Shown here: positions 20,426 through 28,185 of the stretch, one piece after another
Position numbering within the stretch: the stretch's first letter is position 1
Layout of the letters: the number at the start of each line of letters is the position of its first letter
Origin: JBIOWF01 sp044868295
Lineage (GTDB): Bacteria; Actinomycetota; Actinomycetes; Streptosporangiales; Streptosporangiaceae
Assembly: GCA_044868295.1 (NCBI GenBank)
Contig: JBIOWF010000191.1
Span: forward strand, 1 to 43,491
Reading direction: 5' to 3'
DNA: 43,491 nt
Translations under genes and position numbers: made by a program
The notes under the pieces: model-generated
What the model saw: only the letters and a program-made list of their open reading frames with translations
Told to the model about the DNA's origin: nothing
The model's database searches: none

Positions 20426-23272
20426 ATGCGTGGCCAGGATCCCGGTTCCGAGCACGAACACGACACCGATGGCGCGACGGCACCGGCTATGCCGCCGCCG
20501 AGTTTCGGCCAGACCCCAGGCGGTCAGGCGGCGGAGGCGTCGCCATGGATTCCCGATGATGTGACACCGGGCTACAACTGGTTCTCACCCCCGGGGCACG
20601 AGGACCCAGAACAACCCGTGCCCGACGCCCCCACGAGCGGAGACCGTCCATGGTCGGACGTGCCGGAGGGGGCTCGGGCCACCCAGGAATGGTCCGCCGC
20701 GTCGGCACCGGCCGTTCCGGGCGCTCCCGCCTGGAAGCCGCCACCATCCTTCACCGCGGCGGCCGCGGGCCTGCAGGTGTGGCCCGCTCCCGTGACAGAG
20801 CGCACCGATCATCCCGTGTGGCCCGGTGCCACCGGCGAGTCTGTCGGCGAATCCTCCTGGCCGACGCCATGGAACGAGCCGCCCACCGGCACCTGGCCCG
20901 CCCGGGACTCCGGGCAGCCCGGCCACAACCCCGACGGGCGGCCGGTCGCGGGAGGATCAACGTGGTTCGGCCGCGCCACCACAGGCGGCACCCCCCCTCA
21001 GGCCGAAGCCACCCCCGAGCCGCCCTCCCAAGGGACTCCCCTCCCAGCTCCTGTCGCCGAGCCTTCCTCCCAGGACGCTCCCTTCGCCACGCATGCCCCC
21101 GAGCCGCCCTCCCAAGAGGCTCCAGAGGCCGCGCTCGCGGCCGAGTCGCCTTCGCAGGGGCATCCCCTCCTGGCTCACGCCGCTGAGCCGCCCTCCCCAG
21201 AGACTCATGGGACGGGGCCCGCCGCCGAGTGGGCTCACCGGGAGGCTCCTCCCGCCGCACACGCCGCCGAACTCCGCTCCCAGGAAACTCCAGTGGCGGG
21301 TGCCGCCACCGAGCCGCACCGAACGACTCCGGCGCCTGAGCGCCCGGAACTCGAACCCGGCGCGAGCAGTCCCGCCATAGCCGGCCCTGATCCACGGGAA
21401 ACCACTGACGGCTCCGCGCCCAGGGACAGAGCGGAGGAATCCGCCCGGCCGGTCGGGGACGATGCGGCACCCGATGGCGCCCCCATCCGGACCGAAGCGG
21501 ACATCCACGCGAGAGCTCGGTCTGAAGGTGCCGCCGAGGCCCCTTCGAACGAGACGGCGGAACACGTGAGAGTCCGGTCGGACGCGGTCGCGGAACCCGC
21601 TCACAAGCCGGTGTTGCCGGTGCCCTTCCGAGCGGCCGAGCCGGGAGACGTTCCGGTGTGGCCGCCCCGCCTGCCAGGTGCGGCTCCAGCCTCGGACGAG
21701 AGAGGCACATGGCCGTCCAGAGAGGCCTCTTGGCCCCCCGCCCAGCCCCAGGAGACGGCCGAACACTCCCCGAGTGCCCCTGACCCGGCCGGGCCTGCCG
21801 CCCAGCCACCGGCGGCGACCGGACATTCGCCTGGCTCCGAGTCCGACGAGGCCCTGCTGGCGCACTCCACGGACCCTGAGGAAGCGACGGGCTCCGGATC
21901 CGGCTCCGGCGAGGCGGCGGCGCCGATGGCCGTCGTCCCGGTGGCTGGCGGCGAGGCCGATGACCCCGACGGAGAGCCGACCGGGGCATCGCAGGCCACC
22001 CTCGAAGGGGTCCGGCCTCTGGCCCTGCCAAGGGCACGGCCGGGCGACGCGGCCGACGCCGTTCCGGCACCTGGGGCCACTCGCCCCATGAACGTTGAGG
22101 CGGCGACGGCCGACATGGAAGCCGCCGAGCACCAGGCGACCGCCGGTGAAACCGCCGCGTGGCCCCTTGCGCATGAGGATCCGTACCGGAAAGCGGACGA
22201 CCAGACCCCGCCTGCGGGCGTCGTCGTGCTGCGCGGCGCGGTTCAGGCGCTTCCGCCGCAGAGCCCCGCCGAGGTCCCGGCCGGATCCGAGGAACACCTC
22301 GCAGACCCGACCGTGCCCCGAGGGCAGCTCACAGACCCGGCCGTCTCCGGGAAACAGCCCGCGGATCCGACCCTGCCCCACGAGCGCCCCGCGGACCCTG
22401 CCCTGTCCCGGGAAGAGCCCGCGGACTCGATGGTCCCCCCGGAGCATCCCACCATCCCGGTGACGCGGATGCCTGGCGCTCCGCTGCCGGCGCTGCCTCC
22501 CCGCGCTCCTGGCGGCCCGCCTGCCGGCAACCGGGCCCCGGCTCCTGCGGCGAAGGCGCGTTCAGGCGGAGGCAGGAAGGCGCTGCTGGCGCTCTGCACC
22601 GCCATCGTCGTGGGGGCCATCGGCACGGCGGCCTACTACGCGTACGCCGAGCAGCCACCGGCGACCGCGGTCCGTACGCTGCCCACGGCGACCAGCGTGC
22701 CGAGCACGGCCCCGGCGAGCAGCGCGCCCAGCACCGTCCCCACGGCGATCCTCGACTCGGAGGCGACGGATCCCCGAAAGCTGACGCTTGCCGAGGCGTT
22801 TCCGGACTCGCGGATCAGCCTCAACGGGCGGACGTTCAAGCGGGTCAAGGCCAACGTCACCGACAACTGCGACCAGGCGGCGGCCGGCGCGTTCGCCGAC
22901 GCGCTCAAGAAACACCACTGCCGCCGGGTGCTCCGGGCCACCTACGTGGACGGCAAGCACCAGTACGCCGTGACGACCGGCATCGCCGTACTGCCGACCA
23001 AGGACGCGGCGCTCATCGTTGACCACACGAAGAACCTCGGCGGCAACCTGTGGTTCCGGGGCCTGAACGGCGACGCGTCGAGCGGCGCCGATCGGGTGGC
23101 GATCTCCGGAGGTTACGCGGCGGGCATGGTCTGGGGGCGCTACATCGTGTTCAGCTACGCGACCTACGCCGACGGCCACACCCCCGCCGCCAAGGAGAAG
23201 GATCTCGGTCCGGTCAGCGGGGCCTTCCGCGACCACACCGCCGAAGTGATCGAGAAACGCGTCACGAGCTGA
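20426..23272 (+). CDS. Large Pro/Glu/Ala-rich single-span membrane protein with unrecognised extracellular domain (long paralogue)
   Basis: A 948-residue type II membrane protein of unknown function. A disordered-looking cytoplasmic tail of about 716 residues, rich in Pro, Glu, Ala and Ser, is followed by one span (about 719-740, ALLALCTAIVVGAIGTAAYYAY). Then come a Ser/Thr/Pro linker and an extracellular domain (about 785-945). That domain matches the neighbour at 19479: Cys815 and Cys832, VLRATYVD, GIAVLPTKDAA, GGYAAGMVWGRY and YADGHTP. The tail holds seven 14-residue repeats (198-295), five 10-residue repeats (625-674) and eight Trp-Pro dipeptides. Long opposite-strand frames here reflect base composition. 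The conserved C-terminus is the main proof that this frame is real. Confidence 0.82.
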   Translation: MRGQDPGSEHEHDTDGATAPAMPPPSFGQTPGGQAAEASPWIPDDVTPGYNWFSPPGHEDPEQPVPDAPTSGDRPWSDVPEGARATQEWSAASAPAVPGAPAWKPPPSFTAAAAGLQVWPAPVTERTDHPVWPGATGESVGESSWPTPWNEPPTGTWPARDSGQPGHNPDGRPVAGGSTWFGRATTGGTPPQAEATPEPPSQGTPLPAPVAEPSSQDAPFATHAPEPPSQEAPEAALAAESPSQGHPLLAHAAEPPSPETHGTGPAAEWAHREAPPAAHAAELRSQETPVAGAATEPHRTTPAPERPELEPGASSPAIAGPDPRETTDGSAPRDRAEESARPVGDDAAPDGAPIRTEADIHARARSEGAAEAPSNETAEHVRVRSDAVAEPAHKPVLPVPFRAAEPGDVPVWPPRLPGAAPASDERGTWPSREASWPPAQPQETAEHSPSAPDPAGPAAQPPAATGHSPGSESDEALLAHSTDPEEATGSGSGSGEAAAPMAVVPVAGGEADDPDGEPTGASQATLEGVRPLALPRARPGDAADAVPAPGATRPMNVEAATADMEAAEHQATAGETAAWPLAHEDPYRKADDQTPPAGVVVLRGAVQALPPQSPAEVPAGSEEHLADPTVPRGQLTDPAVSGKQPADPTLPHERPADPALSREEPADSMVPPEHPTIPVTRMPGAPLPALPPRAPGGPPAGNRAPAPAAKARSGGGRKALLALCTAIVVGAIGTAAYYAYAEQPPATAVRTLPTATSVPSTAPASSAPSTVPTAILDSEATDPRKLTLAEAFPDSRISLNGRTFKRVKANVTDNCDQAAAGAFADALKKHHCRRVLRATYVDGKHQYAVTTGIAVLPTKDAALIVDHTKNLGGNLWFRGLNGDASSGADRVAISGGYAAGMVWGRYIVFSYATYADGHTPAAKEKDLGPVSGAFRDHTAEVIEKRVTS
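21017..21310 (+). repeat. Seven 42-bp degenerate repeats coding a 14-residue unit
   Basis: Seven consecutive units of exactly 42 bp encode E-(P)-P-S-Q-x-x-P-x-x-x-x-A-A, for example EPPSQGTPLPAPVA, EPSSQDAPFATHAP and EPPSQEAPEAALAA. The sequence has diverged but the unit length is strictly kept. Confidence 0.85.
22298..22447 (+). repeat. Five 30-bp degenerate repeats coding a 10-residue unit
   Basis: Five consecutive units encode (L/P)-(A/T)-D-P-x-x-x-x-x-x, for example LADPTVPRGQ, LTDPAVSGKQ, PADPTLPHER and PADPALSREE. They lie in the cytoplasmic tail shortly before the membrane span. Confidence 0.8.
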
Positions 23273-23478
23273 GCATGCCGACCCTCGCGAGCCGAGCGCT
23301 CCAGCCCGCCAGGTGGCGGGCTGAGCATTCGAGCCCGCCCAGTGGGCTGAGCGTGCCGACCCCGGCGGATCGCGCCGAGGATCCTGACCTGGCGCGTCGC
23401 GAGCCGAGCAGTCCAGCCTGCCGGGGTACGGGCTGAGGATGCCGACCCGGCGTGTCAGGAGTTGAGTGTGCGGACCCG
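23269..23478. repeat. Degenerate direct repeats at the junction of the large membrane protein and truA
   Basis: A 44-bp unit occurs at 23285-23328 and 23397-23440 (36 of 44 identical, no gaps). A 16-bp motif of the type YTGAGNRTGCSGACCC occurs near 23269, 23347, 23433 and 23462. The first copy covers the stop of the 948-residue gene and the last lies inside the 3' end of truA. No gene is seen in 23273-23454. Confidence 0.75.
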
Positions 23479-24552
23479 GCGGGTCAGTCCGGCGCGCCGG
23501 ACCAGCTCGGCCTCCCCGTCCGGGTAGCGCACCTCCTCCAGGGTCAGCCCGTGCGCGGGCGCGACATGCACCCCCGAGTCCCGTACGGCATTCGCCAGCA
23601 CGTGCGCGGGCCATTCGACCGGCCGCCTGCCCTCGCCCACGGCGAGAAGGGAGCCGACCAGGGCCCGGACCATCGAATGGCAGAACGCGTCGGCCACCAC
23701 CGCGGCGACGATGACGCCGTCGTCCCCTCGAACCCAGTCCAGCCGCTGCAGTTCGCGGATGGTCGTGGCGCCTTCCCGCTTACGGCAGAAGGCCGCGAAG
23801 TCGTGCTCCCCCACCAGCCGGGCGGAGGCCGCGTTCAGTGAGTCCACATCGAGCGGACGGTTGTGCCAGAGCACCTCTCGGCGCCGGAGGGGATCCACCC
23901 CGCCAGGCGCGTCGCAGACGCGATAGGCGTACCGCCGCGAGAGCGCCGAGAACCTGGCGTCGAAGCCCGCAGGAGCCACGGAGACGGCGTGGACCCGGAC
24001 GTCGGGCGGCAGGACTCCGGACAGCCGCCTCAGGATCGCAGAGAGCCATTCATCGCCCTCCGGCTGCCATCCCTCCGCGAAGGTCCGCCCGGGCTCCTGC
24101 GTGACGGCCTCCGGCGACTCCTCGCGCCCCGCTCCGATGGCCCCCACGCGCGTCCCCTCAAGGGCCTCCCGCGCCTGCCCGACGGCCTCCGGCGACAGCG
24201 CCTGTTCGACGGCCTCCGGCGCCACCCCGATGGCCTCCCCGCGCGTCTGCCCCACGGCCTCATGGAGATCCTCTCGGACGGGCGCCCGACGGCGGCGGCG
24301 GTGCCGTTCGGCCTCGAAGGCGGCCAGCGTCTCCACGGCCACGTCCACGTGCGCCACCTGGCCGCGGGCATGCACCCCGGCGTCGGTACGGCCGGCGACG
24401 GTCAGCGACGGAGCGGGATCGGCCCGCAGGACACGGCCCAGCGCGCCCTCCAGCTCCCCTTGAACCGTCCGCCTGGCGGGCTGGCGGGCCCACCCGGAGA
24501 ACTCGGTCCCGTCGTAACCCAGATCCAGCCTCAGCCGCACTTCTCGATCCAC
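23455..24552 (-). CDS. truA: tRNA pseudouridine(38-40) synthase TruA with large insertion
   Basis: TruA makes pseudouridine at positions 38-40 of the tRNA anticodon arm. Core motifs are RLRLDLGYDGTEFSGWA, the catalytic GRTDAGVHARGQVAHVDV (Asp57), SALSRRYAYRV, HDFAAFCRKREG, DAFCHSMVRALVG and GLTLEEVRYP. GTG 24552 is chosen because GGAAGG lies 6 nt before it; GTG 24540 is an alternative. At 365 residues it is about 85-90 longer than usual. The extra segment lies between AFE and AILRRLSGVLPPD and is repetitive. It follows rplQ across a strong terminator, so expression may depend on read-through or on a promoter I could not identify. Confidence 0.93.
   Translation of the reverse strand: MDREVRLRLDLGYDGTEFSGWARQPARRTVQGELEGALGRVLRADPAPSLTVAGRTDAGVHARGQVAHVDVAVETLAAFEAERHRRRRRAPVREDLHEAVGQTRGEAIGVAPEAVEQALSPEAVGQAREALEGTRVGAIGAGREESPEAVTQEPGRTFAEGWQPEGDEWLSAILRRLSGVLPPDVRVHAVSVAPAGFDARFSALSRRYAYRVCDAPGGVDPLRRREVLWHNRPLDVDSLNAASARLVGEHDFAAFCRKREGATTIRELQRLDWVRGDDGVIVAAVVADAFCHSMVRALVGSLLAVGEGRRPVEWPAHVLANAVRDSGVHVAPAHGLTLEEVRYPDGEAELVRRAGLTRRVRTLNS
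24040..24312 (-). other. Repetitive insertion within TruA
   Basis: About 90 codons with no counterpart in ordinary TruA encode a charged, Ala/Glu/Gly-rich segment with recurring PEAV(E/G/T)Q and EA(V/I/L)G motifs. On the plus strand GACGGCCTCCGGCG recurs at 24103, 24181 and 24208. The frame is kept, so the inserted segment is probably a surface loop that grew by repeat expansion. Confidence 0.75.
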
Positions 24553-24597
24553 GACCGCCCTTCCCGTACGGCAGGCGAAAGCCGTACACAACTAAAG

Positions 24598-24638
24598 AAC
24601 GGGCCCAGCCTCCCCGCATGGGGGATGCTGGGCCCGTT
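24598..24638 (-). terminator. Terminator after rplQ
   Basis: AACGGGCCCAGC (24598-24609) pairs perfectly with 24627-24638, and the inner CCCC/GGGG lengthens the stem past one mismatch. In the minus direction it is followed by CTTTAGTT. It lies 12 nt after the rplQ stop. Confidence 0.85.
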
Positions 24639-24650
24639 CAGAGCCCTGGA

Positions 24651-25178
24651 TCAGGCCTCGTCCTTCTTGGCCTCGGTCTCGACGACCTCGGCGGCCGGGG
24701 TCTCCTCGGCCGGAGCCTCGACGGCCTCGGCTGCGGCGGTCGGGGCGACCTCCTCGGCCGGTGCGGCCGGAGCCGGCGCGGCGGCCTCGGCGGCGGGGCG
24801 CGAGACGCGGACCGGGTTCAGCTGCTCGGCCACCAGCTCGATGACCGCCATCGGGGCGTTGTCGCCCTTACGCGGGCCGATCTTGGTGATCCGGGTGTAG
24901 CCACCGGGACGCTCGGCGAAGGTCGGGGCGATCTCGGTGAAGAGGTGGTGGACGACGCCCTTGTCGCGGACGACGGTCAGCACCTGGCGACGGTTGTGCA
25001 TGTCGCCCTTCTTCGCCTTGGTGATCAGCTTCTCCGCCAGCGGGCGAAGGCGCTTGGCCTTGGTCTCGGTCGTGCGGATCCGGCCGTGCTGGAACAGCTG
25101 GGTGGCGAGGTTCGCCAGGATCAGCCGCTCGTGCGCCGGGCTGCCACCCAGACGGGCGCCCTTGGTGGGCTTGGGCAT
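24651..25178 (-). CDS. rplQ: 50S ribosomal protein L17
   Basis: Large-subunit protein near the exit tunnel. The core (MPKPTKGARLGGSPAHERLILANLATQLF to about residue 118, with RITKIGPRKGDNAPMAVIELV) is followed by an Ala/Glu/Pro tail of about 55 residues ending EAKKDEA, a common actinobacterial extension. Total 175 residues against roughly 120 in many bacteria. It is the last gene of the alpha operon and is separated from rpoA by 171 nt that contain a hairpin. Confidence 0.98.
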   Translation of the reverse strand: MPKPTKGARLGGSPAHERLILANLATQLFQHGRIRTTETKAKRLRPLAEKLITKAKKGDMHNRRQVLTVVRDKGVVHHLFTEIAPTFAERPGGYTRITKIGPRKGDNAPMAVIELVAEQLNPVRVSRPAAEAAAPAPAAPAEEVAPTAAAEAVEAPAEETPAAEVVETEAKKDEA

Positions 25179-25308
25179 TTCATGCTCCTTGTGATAACCC
25201 GCCCCGGCCGTGTGAGGTACCGGGGTCGGGCCGACCGGCGGACCGGTCGTGACTGTTCAGTGCGTGCAGCCGGTCTCCGAGACGCGTCGCCGCTGTCCCA
25301 TGCCGGCT

Positions 25309-25338
25309 TCCGGGACGGCTCTGCCTCTCCGTCCCGGA
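25309..25338 (-). terminator. Hairpin between rpoA and rplQ
   Basis: TCCGGGACGG (25309-25318) pairs perfectly with 25329-25338 around a 10-nt loop, 12 nt after the rpoA stop. No U-run; attenuator, partial terminator or RNA-stability element. Confidence 0.5.
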
Positions 25339-25349
25339 TGCTGGTCGGT

Positions 25350-26366
25350 CTAGTACTGCTCGGTCTCGATGAAGCCGCCGTCCTCGTCGTCGTACCCTCC
25401 GCCGGCGACCGCGGTGGGGTCGAATCCGGGCGGGGAGTCCTTGAGGGCGAGGCCCATCTCGTGCAGCTTCTGCTTGACCTCTTCGATCGACTTGGCGCCG
25501 AAATTCCTTATGTCGAGCAGGTCCTGCTCGCTGCGGGCGACGAGCTCACCCACAGTGTGGATGCCCTCGCGCTTGAGGCAGTTGTAGGACCGGACCGTGA
25601 GGTTCAGCTCCTCGATCGGCAGCGCCAGGTCCGCGGCCAGGGCCGCGTCCGTCGGCGACGGGCCGATGTCGATGCCCTCGGCCTCGACGTTGAGCTCGCG
25701 AGCCAGGCCGAACAGCTCGACCAGGGTCTTGCCGGCGGAGGCCACCGCGTCGCGGGGCTTCATGCACGGCTTGGTCTCGACGTCCAGGATGAGGCGGTCG
25801 AAGTCCGTGCGCTGCTCGACACGGGTGGCCTCGACCTTGTAGGTGACCTTGAGCACCGGGGAGTAGATCGAGTCGATCGGAATCCGGCCGATCTCCTGAC
25901 CCGGCTGCTTGTTCTGCGCCGCGGAGACGTAGCCGCGACCGCGCTCGACGGTCAGCTCCATCTCCAGCTTCGCCTTGCCGTTCAGCGTGGCGATGTGCAG
26001 GCCGGGGTTGTGCACCTCGACACCCGCCGGAGGCGCGATGTCGGCCGCGGTGACCTCGCCGGGGCCCTGCTTGCGCAGGTACATGACGACCGGCTCGTCG
26101 TGCTCGGACGAGACGACCAGCGACTTGAGGTTCAGGATGATGTCGGTGACGTCTTCCTTGACCCCGGGCACGGTCGAGAACTCGTGCAGCACGCCCTCGA
26201 TGCGGATGCTGGTGACCGCCGCCCCCGGGATGGAGGACAGCAGCGTGCGCCGCAGCGAGTTGCCGATGGTGTAGCCGAAGCCCGGCTCAAGCGGCTCGAT
26301 GATGAACTTGGACCGGTGCTCCTCGAGCGACTCCTCGATGAGGCCCGGACGCTGTGCGATCAGCAT
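25350..26366 (-). CDS. rpoA: DNA-directed RNA polymerase alpha subunit
   Basis: 338 residues. The N-terminal assembly domain (about 1-230) shows FIIEPLEPGFGYTIGNSLRRTLLSSIPGAAVTSI. The C-terminal DNA- and activator-contacting domain (about 250-315) shows LTVRSYNCLKREGIHTVGELVARSEQDLLDIRNFGAKSIEEVKQKL. An acidic tail ends EDGGFIETEQY. The ATG at 26366 has a GGGGAG sequence upstream. The 191-nt gap from rpsD holds both a hairpin and a copy of the recurring intergenic sequence, so rpoA-rplQ may be partly uncoupled from the upstream genes. Confidence 0.99.
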   Translation of the reverse strand: MLIAQRPGLIEESLEEHRSKFIIEPLEPGFGYTIGNSLRRTLLSSIPGAAVTSIRIEGVLHEFSTVPGVKEDVTDIILNLKSLVVSSEHDEPVVMYLRKQGPGEVTAADIAPPAGVEVHNPGLHIATLNGKAKLEMELTVERGRGYVSAAQNKQPGQEIGRIPIDSIYSPVLKVTYKVEATRVEQRTDFDRLILDVETKPCMKPRDAVASAGKTLVELFGLARELNVEAEGIDIGPSPTDAALAADLALPIEELNLTVRSYNCLKREGIHTVGELVARSEQDLLDIRNFGAKSIEEVKQKLHEMGLALKDSPPGFDPTAVAGGGYDDEDGGFIETEQY

Positions 26367-26386
26367 TGGGATCTCCCCTGTCTCCG

Positions 26387-26463
26387 GGTCGAGTCCACCG
26401 CCCCTGGCACCACTCCGGTCCGCCCGCGGCGATCCGGCCGTGCCCGGCTCGGCTTTCTCTCCC
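26387..26463 (-). repeat. Recurring r-protein intergenic sequence, copy d
   Basis: Begins GGTCGAGTCC and ends GGCTCGGCTTTCTCTCCC on the plus strand. It aligns along its whole length with 39986-40060 and at both ends with 28186-28314. It lies in the rpsD-rpoA gap, just before the rpoA ribosome binding site. Confidence 0.6.
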
Positions 26464-26509
26464 CTGTACGGCGGCGCCCGCTATTTGACGCCACTCGCCT
26501 ACAACCATG

Positions 26510-26546
26510 ATGCCGTACGACTCGCGAAAAGCGAGCCGTACGGCAT
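26510..26546 (-). terminator. Hairpin between rpsD and rpoA
   Basis: Arms 26510-26525 and 26531-26546 pair with a single mismatch around a GAAAA loop (outer stem ATGCCGTACG/CGTACGGCAT). It starts 12 nt after the rpsD stop. Likely terminator or attenuator. Confidence 0.65.
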
Positions 26547-26557
26547 CGAACGAGCTG

Positions 26558-27184
26558 CTACTTGGAGTAGAGCTCGACGATGAGCTGCTCCTGGACCAGC
26601 GTGTCGATCTGCTGGCGGACCGGGAGCTGGTGCACGAGGATGCGCAGGCTGTCCGGCACGACGCCGAGCCACGCCGGGACGGTCTTGTCACCGGCGGTGG
26701 CGCGGGCCACCTCGTACGGAAGCAGGTTGCGCGACTTCTCGCGGACCTCGATGATGTCGTGCTCGCGGACGCGGTACGACGGGATGTCGACCTTCTTGCC
26801 GTTCACCAGGATGTGTCCGTGACGGACCTGCTGGCGGGCGGCGTCGCGCGACTCGGCGAACCCGGCGCGGTAGACCACGTTGTCGAGACGGCTCTCCAGG
26901 ATCTGGAGGAGGTTCTCACCGGTCTTGCCGGACTTGCGGTTGGCTTCCTCGTAGTAGTTGCGGAACTGCTTCTCGAGGACGCCGTAGATGCGGCGGGTCT
27001 TCTGCTTCTCACGAAGCTGGAGCTGGTACTCAGACTCCTTGGGACGGCCGCGGCCGTGCTCACCCGGCGGGTAAGGACGGATCTCGATGGGGCACTTCGC
27101 GGACTCGCACTTCTTGCCCTTGAGGAAGAGCTTGGTCTTCTCCCGGCGGCAGAGCTTGCAGTCCGCACCCGTGTAACGAGCCAT
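26558..27184 (-). CDS. rpsD: 30S ribosomal protein S4, zinc-binding form
   Basis: Primary 16S rRNA-binding protein that starts 30S assembly. 208 residues. The N-terminus carries four cysteines in the C-x2-C-x13-C-x4-C arrangement (CKLC, then KKCESAKC), the zinc-binding C+ form. The S4 RNA-binding domain is RLDNVVYRAGFAESRDAARQQVRHGHILVNGKKVDIPS, and the protein ends with IVELYSK. 20 nt after rpsK. Confidence 0.98.
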   Translation of the reverse strand: MARYTGADCKLCRREKTKLFLKGKKCESAKCPIEIRPYPPGEHGRGRPKESEYQLQLREKQKTRRIYGVLEKQFRNYYEEANRKSGKTGENLLQILESRLDNVVYRAGFAESRDAARQQVRHGHILVNGKKVDIPSYRVREHDIIEVREKSRNLLPYEVARATAGDKTVPAWLGVVPDSLRILVHQLPVRQQIDTLVQEQLIVELYSK

Positions 27185-27204
27185 TTCTCTCTATCTCCTG
27201 GAGC

Positions 27205-27609
27205 TCAGACGCGGCGGCGCTTGGGCGGACGGCAACCGTTGTGCGGAACGGGGGTCACGTCCTGGATGGACCCGACCTCGAGGCCGGTCGCCTGGAGCGA
27301 ACGGATCGCGGTCTCACGGCCGGAGCCGGGGCCCTTGACGAAGACGTCGACCTTCCGCATGCCGTGCTCCATGGCGCGGCGGGCGGCGTTCTCGGCGGCC
27401 ATCTGCGCGGCGAACGGGGTGGACTTGCGGGAGCCCTTGAACCCGACGTGGCCGGCGCTGGCCCAGGAGATCACGTTCCCGTTCGGGTCGGTGATCGAAA
27501 CGATGGTGTTGTTGAACGTGCTCTTGATGTGGGCGTGCCCGTGAGCGACGTTCTTCTTTTCCTTGCGGCGCACCTTCTTCGGTGCGCCCTGGCGGCTCTT
27601 CGGCGGCAT
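27205..27609 (-). CDS. rpsK: 30S ribosomal protein S11
   Basis: Platform protein next to the E-site codon. 134 residues, with a basic N-terminus (PPKSRQGAPKKVRRKEKKN), the core HIKSTFNNTIVSITDPNGNVISWASAG and the conserved C-terminal DVTPVPHNGCRPPKRRRV. It lies 34 nt after rpsM with an AGGAGAT ribosome binding site. Standard alpha-operon order. Confidence 0.99.
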   Translation of the reverse strand: MPPKSRQGAPKKVRRKEKKNVAHGHAHIKSTFNNTIVSITDPNGNVISWASAGHVGFKGSRKSTPFAAQMAAENAARRAMEHGMRKVDVFVKGPGSGRETAIRSLQATGLEVGSIQDVTPVPHNGCRPPKRRRV

Positions 27610-27643
27610 TTAGCGCTATCTCCTGAAATGTGGCTGCTAAGGA

Positions 27644-28024
27644 CTACTTCTTGCCCGGCTTCTTCTTGCCGGCCACGGTCTTCTTCTTGCCCTTGCGGGT
27701 ACGCGCGTTCGTCTGCGTCCGCTGACCGTGGACAGGCAGCCCCTTGCGGTGCCGGATGCCCTGGTAACAGCCGATTTCGATCTTGCGCCTGATGTCAGCC
27801 TGAACTTCGCGACGGAGGTCACCCTCGATCTTGAAGTTCGCCTCGATGTAGTCACGCATCGGCACGAGCTCAGAGTCGCTGAGCTGGTGGACACGCAGGT
27901 CGGGGCTGACGCCCGTCGCCTTCAGGATCTCCTGGGCGCGGGTGCGGCCGATTCCGTAAATGTAGGTGAGAGCGATCTCCAGCCGCTTGTCGCGGGGGAG
28001 GTCGACGCCAACCAGGCGAGCCAT
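27644..28024 (-). CDS. rpsM: 30S ribosomal protein S13
   Basis: Head protein that contacts the P-site tRNA and 50S bridge B1. 126 residues, starting MARLVGVDLPRDKRLEIALTYIYGIG and containing GCYQGIRHRKGLPVHGQRTQTNARTRKG. It ends in a long Lys/Arg tail (KKKTVAGKKKPGKK). The preceding gap to rpmJ is unusually long (291 nt) and carries a hairpin and the recurring intergenic sequence. Confidence 0.99.
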   Translation of the reverse strand: MARLVGVDLPRDKRLEIALTYIYGIGRTRAQEILKATGVSPDLRVHQLSDSELVPMRDYIEANFKIEGDLRREVQADIRRKIEIGCYQGIRHRKGLPVHGQRTQTNARTRKGKKKTVAGKKKPGKK

Positions 28025-28185
28025 GGTCGGGCATTCTCCTTCGGTGTGGCGGAGGTCCTACGCCTCACTTCCCCTCCCCATGCCCGGGGTGAGGGCCCCG
28101 GCCTCCGACCGGGGGTCTCCCGCGTGGTACGGCAGGTGCCGCCTTCACGGGTGTGACGCGCGATTTCATTTTGCAGGCCCACATG

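Noticed and set aside
20751..22447. 439- and 496-codon minus-strand frames opposite the 948-residue gene
   Set aside because: Only the plus frame ends in the domain shared with the neighbouring protein and carries a clean membrane span; the antisense frames are Arg/Gly-rich.
21017..22447. CRISPR or non-coding satellite in the 948-codon gene
   Set aside because: Repeat units are degenerate, contiguous and codon-phased, so they are protein repeats.
24618..26510. 630-codon plus-strand frame opposite rplQ and rpoA
   Set aside because: It is antisense to two essential genes with complete family sequence.
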